Below, piece by piece: positions 51,101 through 62,000 of a DNA stretch of 64,000 bases. The DNA comes from Aquila chrysaetos chrysaetos. Its lineage: Eukaryota > Chordata > Aves > Accipitriformes > Accipitridae. The position numbers and the translations under genes were made by a program. The notes under the pieces are model-generated. The model was not told where the DNA came from. It did no database searches and saw only the letters and a program-made list of their open reading frames with translations. Within the stretch, counting starts at the first letter, position 1, and the number at the start of each line of letters is the position of its first letter. Location of the stretch: NCBI RefSeq assembly GCF_900496995.4, contig NC_044020.1, positions 15,208,001 to 15,272,000 of the forward strand, read 5' to 3'.

Positions 51101-53022
51101 TAGAAAAACAGTTCTCTGGGGCAAGGTCCGTGTCATCTCTCAGGTATCACTACAGCAACACAACTTATAAACGATGGCTGAATGGCGTTAAAATAAACTG
51201 CACTGAGAAACAGCTTTGAGCTTTTGTTCTAGGTGTACGCTTAAAGCCAGAAACCTCTAGCTAGCTAACAGTATGTCGGTATAGGAAATAAAACCTCCCA
51301 GGTAAAATTATCACTGTATTGCAGGATCATAATATGAAGTGGCTCATATGTGTCACCCTCTCACTGAACATGACTATAGACAAAGAAGAAATGCAAAAAG
51401 TAATGTAATAGTTGGTATAATTAAGGATTTTAATTAAGGAAAATAATCACAATTTATCACAAGCACATATAGAAGAATATTCAAGGCTTTAGGAAATACT
51501 TTTTAAACAGCAGTCCTTTAAAAAAAAACAAACCACCTTAAATTCAGCAATGATACTCTGCTTCTAAGAAAGAACTATTTTAACCACTATTGCCCAAAAC
51601 AAAAACAAGGTAAGCAGTTCATTTCTGGAGATTATGATATTCAAATTGCTCATTCTAGATCTTTTCCTTATACTACCATCCAGTTGCACAAGTTAGAACA
51701 GCTGAGATTCATCAGAAATTGCCAAACCTTTAAGCCTGGTTTGTTGGGTTTTTTTGGTTGGTTTGGGGATTGTTTTTTTCCTGTCTGTGTGGCTACAGAA
51801 AAGCCGCTCACCTAATTTCTATCTCCAAGTATCTGACCTGGCACCCAGAGACACTTGCCTACGGGACTGAGGGTTTATGAAAATAAATTAAAACCACACA
51901 AAACCCCCCATACACATAGAATATTCTTTTAAACTATATTATTAAGACCCCTTTGAAAAAAAAAAAATCTCAAGTGTCACCTAGCTTATACCTTACATCA
52001 AAAGACACCCAGGAAGCAGGAACTCATTTTACTTCATGCACAAATTATTTGCATCGCCTTAGCCTCACTGCACTCTCTATCACCAGTTCCCCGTTGTTTC
52101 ACTGCCATTTGAAGTCCTCATTGCAGAACTGACTCCACCCTGAAACCCCTCCAGTCGGAGCTGTGCGTGTGACTAGATCTTAAGATTCAGGAATAGGGGG
52201 AAAAAAAGAAAAAGAAAAAAAAAAAAAGGGCTCTTATGAGCAGGAACCTCCAATGCACTTTGCCAGATGCCAGAGCAGTCCCTGCCCAGCAGGGAGGGCA
52301 GCCGCACGCACCCTTCTCCACTCCCAGCACCGCACAGCTCTCGGCATGCAGCCTCGGGCCTCGGGAGAGCAGTGTCACACCGAGACACGAGGCCAATTAG
52401 TGGCAAGAGATGAACACTTAAATTCTCATCTTATTTTTCCAGCACTCTTCATTAAACAAGCTCTTACAGCAGACTTATGAAAGAATAATTATTCTGGTAT
52501 CACCCACTCCAGGGCGATACTTCTGCCGCAGACAAATACATTTTGCACTCACACAGCTTTTTCCAGCTGAGCACCTACAGCATTTCACAGCTATTAAGCA
52601 GCTCCGCGCTTTTCCCCCTAGGGAAGTGCTGAGGCGGCACCGGCGCAGGGAGCCAAGGTACCAAGGTTAAATGACTTGCCCAAGACCGTGCTGGAATCAG
52701 CGACAGTCACGAAACTAAGGCCTGACATCCCAGGTGCCAGGCACACAAATACCTTCAGTGAACTGGGATATACATGTTATTTTTTTTGTCTTTTGAAGAT
52801 TAAGTCTAAGAGGTTAATTTGGCACAACTACCAATCCAACCAACATTACCACCGTGAAAAAGAATGAAATCAACTCCCTAAAACCCAAGCAACCAGAATA
52901 CCTCAATGCATTTTCCCCTCCAAATTTGTTTTAACAACTTATATATATAAATAGTAAATTAAATTCTTGCAGTCATCAGAAGAGAAAAATTAATACTCCT
53001 CTTTTTTCAATACTATTTTGTC

Positions 53023-53053
<31 letters not shown>

Positions 53054-56000
53054 TAGTAATTTAGAAGGAGCACAATGTAAACAAAAAAAACCTCCAAGGA
53101 AATGTAGAGCAGCAGTGAAACACTGAGACAATGTTTGATGAGACTTTTTGGGGAGATGACCAGGGAAGGGGGTGACAGCAATGGCAACAGCTACATTTCA
53201 CATTATTGTGCCCATTAACTTTCCTAAATGCTTTTTTTCTCAAAATGAATCACTGGCAATAACTTAGTTTTTGGCACATTTATTCCTGTACATCTTGTTA
53301 GGCATAAAGCCAAGCAGTGTTTTAAGTAATCAAATATGTACCATGTTATCCTCCTTTGCTTGGCAGACTTTTTACCCAATTTGTTTGTGTCTACAGCTGA
53401 GCAGATTTTTTTTTTTTTTTTTTTTTTTACTAACAGAGATTTTCATTAGAACAAACTTTTATCGTGACAAGATTTCCATGGGCAGCTTTGATAAACTTTT
53501 GCTGGGGAAACTTTGCTGTCTCCAATAACAGAATTGCTTTGCAAGACAACACCATCCTGTAACAGCCAATAATCCTTCCCTTGAATCTTCTTCCATGTGT
53601 GCACTTTTTCACTAACAGATAAATATATATATATATATATATTATATACGCTATAAAATTAAGATAAAATCCAGTATCATTGCCTTAAGATGTACTTCAA
53701 ATATAGTACTGGTGTAGATTGCTCGAGGAAGACTATGGACTGAACCTCAAAAATTCTTAGGTGCACTTCCATATCACAGCTGCTAACAGGGGACCTTGGA
53801 CTAGCTAACACTTGATTTAAACTAGAACTAGCATAGAAAAATAAATTAAATTTTTAAATTAAAGCTTACATCCTCCCAACAAAGAAAAGCTTTCAAAATT
53901 AAAACTTTTATATGTTTAAAATTGCAATAGGGTTTGTTGTGAATTAAAAAGCAACAAAATCCACATATATTCTTAAAATTTTCACAAAAATCAAAGTACA
54001 TTTTCTGATCAACTCTACTAAAAAAGTAGGGGGTAGAACCTTTGTTGAGAAACAAAACGACTGACTATAAAGTTGGTCAGAAAATGCACTCTGGTTTCTC
54101 TGAAGACTTTAGGTGGTGGTGCATGTTTCCATTCTCTAAATAGAATAACCTAACTTTTGCTAAATTCATCACATTTCTTGGGAGAAAAGGATGGGAAAAA
54201 TGTTCCTATGCAATAATTCATCTAATTGGCAGCTGTTTTTCAGAAGTAAGCCTAAATTACCTGACGTAGCATCACTCTGATAGCACCCCCGAATACCAGC
54301 TTAAACCCAAAATTCCCTAAAAAGTGGTGGTTTTTTTTCCTTTTGTCTGTGTGCCTGTGCATGGTTGCACATTTAAGAATACTTTGGTTCAAATTCTGCC
54401 TGAAGTGTATATGACCAAAATCAATGGGATGTGAAAGCACAGGTCAAGAATCAGACTGAACCTTAGGGGCTGGGACTGCCCTCCCAACTGAGGTAGGAAA
54501 GTGCCCCACGTTCAAGGAGAGCAGTAGGCAAAAGCCTTATATTTTTCCTAATTGCATTTTTGGTGGCTGAACAGGTATTTGGTTTTGTATAACTTTAATG
54601 TAAGCGTAATGAGCTTGCACTGATGTAGCGGGCGTCAGAGCACAGTTGCTCCAACAACGTCACGGAATATTTTCTTTATGAAGGAAGAAGTTGGTGTTGC
54701 CTTCAGCTAAATTACAAAACGCTGTCGCAGGTAACTTACCTCAGTTGACAGTCTTTTCATTTCTTGCTTCCGCTGTTGCTCTGCAACATTTGCCACAGAC
54801 TCAGCCAAATGGTTGAGTTCTTGCTCCTTTGGAGCTCCCATGAAGTTCAGCAAAGGAGGCTCCCAACCATTTCGGAAACGGGGGACATAAGGTGGAATAA
54901 AATGGTCTTTGGGCCAGTCCGCTCTGCATGAAAAGTAAATTAGAGATCTGTATCAAGGGCCACACAAATATTGGTTTAATAGGTTTCCTAAAAATTGAAA
55001 TGCTTTAGATTTTTATTAGTATAGGGTAGAAGCTGGGATTACAGTAAAGATGGAATTGTGCTAGAACAGAGAAAACCAGCAAAAAACATTTATTGACCAC
55101 AACTATGCTCCCTGCTGTACCCTACAGAAAGAAACTGCTCCTGCCATAAGGACACGTCAGTGGTAAAACACAACAAATTTCTGTCTTGTAGCAAAGGATG
55201 AGTAATAGAAGAATCAATCACAAACAAATCTAGGTTTTGTTTAAACTGTTAGATGGGGTGAAAGCACTGGACAAGACTTCAGAGAAACAGCCTGCTTTAT
55301 AAGAAAGTCTGAAAGCAGGTATGAAGCATGGAAGCTTAGGGGGCCTAGCTACACCTAAAACAAAAAGTTAAACAATAGCTTTTACTGACAAAACCCCCCC
55401 AACTCTACATTCTCCAAGACACAAGAGTTATCATCACATTTGCTGTTTTATAGTCCAGATTGGTCTTTTAAAAATACTGTATTAGAGAGCTCCATTAGCA
55501 TTCCCTATTGTAATACAAAATACCTAAATTAACACTTTCATGCTCTGCCTTTTCACTATACTATCCTGCAATATAATTACTGTATCTTCGAAGCAGAAAT
55601 GGGAATATACGTTACAGTCTTTTAACAGTCTCGTTGTTGACGCTGCTAAAAATTAAGGGACAAATGCTGCCAGTCACACAAGTTGCAGGACCAGCCAGCA
55701 ATTACCAGCCCATTAGCAGGCCTGAGCTAGGTCTGTAACCCTTGAGTTTTATCAGTCACGTCTCCTGCTATACCACACCACAGCGTACCTCTGTATACCG
55801 AGATCAGACCGTCATTTCTAATCTGCGCAGGTCAACCAACTGTATTCCAAGTGCTTCATTCTTCACTGCCCAACATGAGCTACTTCTCTTTCCGTTAAAC
55901 CTTTTTCAGGATGGACTAAACGAATGATGATTGTCGTTCCCAAGACAAGGAGCCCATTATTTTACACAATGATCCATTTTCCCTCCATGGGCCTCCAATG

Positions 56001-59000
56001 CTATGAGGCAATTTCCACTGCCAGTCCCACCACAAGCTGCCATGAAGCCAGCAGAGCTTGAAGCAGGTGAAGGCAAGCGAATGGTGCTTTGCTGGGGCAA
56101 GCTCCCTGGCAGTCACAAGGAGCCGCAATTCCTGTTTCCAGCTCATTTTGTAGTAGCAGGCCAAATGATAGGCCCAAAGGATGAATTTGGACATTCCTGG
56201 TCCTGCAGCAGAGCGAGATTAAGGAAGGGAAAGACCTGTACATCACTCTTCCTCCTCTGAGGATGTTTGTCATGCCTTCCTTACCAGCAAAACACTCAAA
56301 TACTTTTTAATCAATCAATCAATTAAAGAAATCCACTTGGTAGATGTTTATGTTCCAATCTGAAATCTAAGAGCAAGGATGAATAAACACAAAATACACG
56401 ATGCATTTCCAGCCCAAGTGATTCCATACTTACTCATCATCAAATGTACTTATCTACCACATATTACAAAGTTAAAACACACTTTGCTAATTTAAGCTTT
56501 TTCTGTTGCATGTTCTAGTTACCTAAGTAATTTCAAACCATATACTTACCTTAAAAACAACAAATGCATAGAATAGTTAATTTTTAGCTAAGCCTAACCA
56601 TAATAGTGAATCCATTAAGCACAACATGTAGGGTATGCACAGGTAACATGGTTCAGCCAATAAGCATTGCTTAAAAATTATAAGCATTTTCTTTATAGCA
56701 TTATGACGCTTTTGAAGAAGTAAAGACATTGTAAATTTTTAGCTTTTGATAATTATTGGAAACTGAAAATAGAAATCTGTATCCTGTTCTTCAGTATTTT
56801 GTCACTTTTTATTGCAGCTTCTTCAAATTGAATTTTAACAAAGTCCAGATAGCTGGGTTGGAAAAATAATGGTGAAAAACAACTGGAAATATGCAAGGGA
56901 TAGCTCAGAAAAATTTACTGCAAGAGGTTATGTCAAAAGGTTCTTCATACCATGGACAAAACAAAAACTTCTGTCTGCATTTTCTCCCTCCTTGAGACCC
57001 CTAAAATCAAACCACTCCCAAATTCCACTGAGGCTAAAGACTTCCTTTCCAAAAACTTCAAAGAACAGTTCTGAAGAGTCCAAAGCCTAACAAATTAATA
57101 CTGAGTTTACTGGGGGGTCAATAACATGGTTAAGATTGTGTCAATAAACTTGAGTTGAGAGATAATCTGTAAAATGATGTGTAAAATGCAAAGGCTTTTT
57201 CTCACCTGGCTTTGGTCCATGTGTCACCCAATGACGTCCATAACTGCCCTTCCTCACTGGTAACAGTATATCGCAGGAAGTCTATAGCATCTTTTGTTAA
57301 GAGGGGGCTGAGTACTGTACCAGCAAGCTCTGGACCTCCTGTCGTCTGTACCACCTAAATCCAAGCATTAAAAAAATACAAAGAACATACACATTGTCAG
57401 TAAGGAAGTTACTGTGAATATAAGTTACATAGAGTGCTGCTAGGAAACATTTATCAGTCACCCTCCCCATCCCCCCCCCCCCCCGCCAAAAAAAAAAGGA
57501 AACAAAACTCTGAGAAGCTAACAATGTGCCTTAATGTCCTACAGATTAACTAAGCCATTTATTGCAGTACTGCTGTTCCGGTCACCAACCATTTTATATT
57601 TAGATGCACTTTTGGCAATGCTATTTTTGCTCTACTGATCAAAACCACACATACTTCCATTAAATAGACATATAGCTATGCTTTCAACTTTCCTCCTGCA
57701 TTATGTAAAGTATCTCTATTTTTTGCTGTTAATTAAAAATTATAATGGCAAACTGTTAACACACAGTGCTAAAGATGATTTAAATAAATATATTTAATAG
57801 ATGGGAATATACATAGAAAAGGATATGAATTATTTTCTAAAGAGAACCTCATCCTGAGATACACACGTTTCTCCTTAGTTACTGTCCAGGGATGCAACAT
57901 TTCAATCTTGTTATGCTTGAAAAGGTTACAGAGCATATAAATACAAGAGTTCTGAAGGAAAACACTGAGGAAATTATAAAACCTTACCATATGTAGTGGG
58001 GTAAAGAGAAAATGAACCAGTTCAGCTGCACTAGGATTCTGGATATGGAACTTTAATTTGGCCTGAAGGAAGGGGAAAATGACACATTTTAAGAAACATT
58101 TAACTTTTATGACAATAAATACTTCACATAACAATGGCCATCCCTGGTCAGGCCACAGGTCCACCTAAACCCAGTGTTTCGTCTGCAACATCCGCTAAGT
58201 GCAAGTGCTCGTTCATCCAATTGCTTTTGAATCCATGTATATCTTTAGCACCTATTGTGCAAACCAAGAAGTTCCGCAACCGAATTATATGCTTTGTAAA
58301 GAAGCATCTCCTCTGGAAATTTGCCACCTCTTCGTTTCATTAGTATTCTGCAGTTCTTTTCCAAATGAAAACTGAACAGTCTTTTCCTACTCTCTTTTTC
58401 CAGAGATGCTCATAGCCATCTACAGATTTATTATATTCTTCCTGTTTGGTCTTTTCCAGGCTAAAGTAATTCCTTCGAGCATTCCTGCCCTTCCTGTAAC
58501 TTCTTCAATTTTGCTATGCTAGGGACAAAATAAGGCCAGGGAACATATCGGCACATTGACACTCTTCATTTGTTTGGGGTTTTTTTTCCCCCTAATGGTT
58601 CTTAACATTTGCTTGGTTGATCACCATTGAACGTGGATGACGTTCTCACAGGAATCTGTATTGCCTCAACATTTTGTTCCGATTTGTTTTATATATGAGA
58701 TTTTTCCCCACCTGTACATGATTCTATCATATCTATCAATATTGAATTTCATTTGTCACTTTATCTGCTATCATGAGATACTTCTACATTTGTATACTCA
58801 ACACTCACCATTTGCCAGAACACCTGTAAATATGTTGGACAGCAAAGGCCTCTGCAGAGGCACGTGTGGGACTTCACTGCTAAATTTACTGCACTTTGAG
58901 AACCAGCATTTTAGTCCTATAATTTGTTTTCTGTGTCACCAAACAAGAATCTAAGAAGCTACATTCAACCTCTCGGGACCTCAGTTTCTTTAAGAACTTC

Positions 59001-62000
59001 AGAGTGTGCAGCCTTGCTGGATGTGTTTTGGAAATAAAAACAAAAAAAACCAAATCAAAGAATTGATGGATTTATAGACATTATTTTGTTTTTCAAGCAT
59101 GTTTGCTTCTTCCTGAATTTAATATACCTGCCTACAAACTGTATCCTATGAGGGGGGTGCCTCAGCGGTACTTGGTTGTCATAGTCCCTCAGATCCCTGG
59201 AACGACATTAAAGATTATCAGCATTACCTTAACCACTTCTCTTCCTCTGGAAGAAAGGCAGCTGCGGAGAGGTTACACACCATACCATGTGGTTTGCTGA
59301 CTTAGTTTTTGGAACAGATAGATAAACAGTGCCCACTCAAACAGGGCTTCTATTCATCTGCCTGTAACTTGCCATTTTGATTTGCTGTTCTTTAGCCCAT
59401 TACCACTTCTTCAATTGGAAACAGCTAATCTCTTATGCCCCCCATAAAAAAAATGGTTTTCATGAACATACCATCCGCTATCAAGCTTTTCCAAATAAAT
59501 ATATGCATTAAAAAAAAATCATACACTTTCTCTGATTCAGGTTCTTGGAGGATTTCTTTTATTTACTGATTACCCATTGGCCCTGCAGGCTCCAGAAGAA
59601 GCATGCCAGAATGTGTTTTAAAAAGTTATAGTATTTTTTTATTGCATCTTGCCATCTGCCTCAAACTGCTTTTGGCTAGCCTCATTCTACTTTTACATCT
59701 AGCCTTCCAGAGTGTGTCTCCAAATGAAGAAAGGAGGAGGACGTGTTTTTACTTCTAATAACTTCCTATACGTTGTTCTTCAGTCATAACAACTTTCTTT
59801 TGATCTTTTCTAATGTTTTTTTGACAGATGGTAGGCATTTTCTAGGAGCTTCCAGCATGGTATTTTAAAACAGTTTCCATTCTACTGGCAAGGACTTTAG
59901 TCTTCTAGCTACGCCTTTTATTTTTAAACTAGATTCTTAAATTTATACAGTTCTCCATGTCTGACATAAAGCCCCAGGAAGTGAAATTTCAGGCTTTTGT
60001 GGGTCCTGCAATGATGCTTAAGTAACGCACTGTTACAGCACAACTCTTCAAAAGCAACATTAGAAACTACATCCTAGATACTGCTGAGCACCAAAACAAG
60101 AAGTGTTTCTTCTGTACAGAAGATTCAAAGATGCACATGTTTTTCTTGGGTGAAAAACTAATTTAAATGCAGAATGCACTAAGAAGTAAGAATGGAAAAA
60201 AATTAACATTACAAGCTCTGTTACTGAGAAGGATCGGCATGTTCTAAAACATCCATCCCCCCAAAACCAGCAATCAATACAGGTCAAAAACACAGCATTC
60301 AATATAAGGTTTAAAAAAAACCAAAAAAAAACCACAAAACAAAACAAAAAAAACCCCTATCCTTAACATTTCTAAAAATCTCCTATAGCACTGCAATCAG
60401 AATTCATGCCCCAAGAGGAAGAAAAAGCTGATTTGACTCAGTGAATGCAAGAACAGTTTTCCCCATTGGCATAGCTTCCCCAGCAATTGGAAGGGACAGT
60501 CAGTATCTGAAAGAAAATGCTTTGAAGGTGTCCCACATGCTGCTTTCCTTTAATAGCACTTGCAGAAGAGGAGACGCCAGGAGAAGGCTCTTGAATTAGC
60601 ATCTCCGCTTGTTGAGAACCTATAAAGCAACAGCAATTTGTTGGAGGGAATGTTCTGAGGCCAGAAAGGTCCTATGTAATGATGGCAACAAGCACAGAGA
60701 GTCCGATGGGCATAGCTGAATAAAACTAAATTAAGGCCACAGCTGGTGATGCTGGCAAGCATGCAACAGAACCATGATCCCAACAGACATTCCTAGAAAC
60801 TCTTTTCCAATTTAAACTCAAATTTCCCAAGTAAAAGGCTTTAAAGAACCAGGAAAAGAAGAAACGCAACAATGCTGAAAAAGAAATATACTCATCTAGT
60901 CACTGTGTATAGAGCCCTTGAGAAGCAGCATCCCAAAGCTGCCTCAGAGGCCCACCTCGGCCAAAGGTGGCCAACTCCACTCTTGTCTCCTTTCAACCTT
61001 GGATGCAGAAGGAAAAGGTGAACGTCCAAGATCAGTCAAGTATCAGCTGAGCTATCTTCCTGTGTGTCAGCCAAGGACCAAACAAGATCATGTTTCCAGG
61101 TATATCGGCATTCTTGAAGAGAATACTTGTGGGTTTGCTCTTTCTGAAAGGGCAGTGGAGACCAAGACAACACAGACCCAGGCTCACTATTCCCTGCATG
61201 GCATGACCATCTCTGCAGAGCTGGCAGCAGTAGGCCATTTAAAACCCACAAGGTTTCTCTATGTGGACAAGGCACCCCAAAAGTTACAGACAGAAGGCAG
61301 AAGACTTAATACATTCCCAAAGACAAGACAACCTTCTGCAACTCCCTCAGAGGAGTCAACAAGAAAGCATCCACACCCACTGGAATAGCAGGAACCTCCA
61401 AGGAAACTCAAAAGTATCTACAAAGCAAATCTGTCGTGTTACTGATTCTTTCTTCTCTTCATCTTTCCCCAGAATTTTAGTTCTTCGCTTCATACTAGTG
61501 AAATAAGACATAGGAAAATCAATGCAGCAAAACTGACACCCAAATTAATTTGTAGCAGCAGGGAAAATAAAGATCATGTTATACTTAACATCAACTATCC
61601 CAGGAAAAAAAAACTGTTACTGCATGCCTCACACCACCATATCCACTAGCAGTCACTTACCAGAAGATTGAAGCCATGCTTGAATTTTTGGAAGCAGTCA
61701 ACAAATTCATCTGGAGGTGGTGGTTTTGCACGGAGAGTAAGAACTCCCTCTGAAAAACAAAACAGATTTATAGGGTATATAATTTCTGTAAATATTACAG
61801 GTATAGTAAACATATAAATACATAATAAATTTACCAACTTACAGAATTTTATAAATATTAGAACCACAACAGTGAGCATATTCTGCAGTCATATCTCTAG
61901 TCACTCCCCACTGACTCAAAGCAAATGATTTTCATAGGTTTCCCTCTAAGAATACACTGCGTAGGATTTTTTATGCTCAAAGTGAAACAAAATTACTACA

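Noticed and set aside
54386..54463. Imperfect inverted repeat (GGTTCAAATTCTG against CAGACTGAACC)
   Set aside because: Short, several mismatches, and no target duplication seen; may be a scrap of an old palindromic repeat but not supportable.
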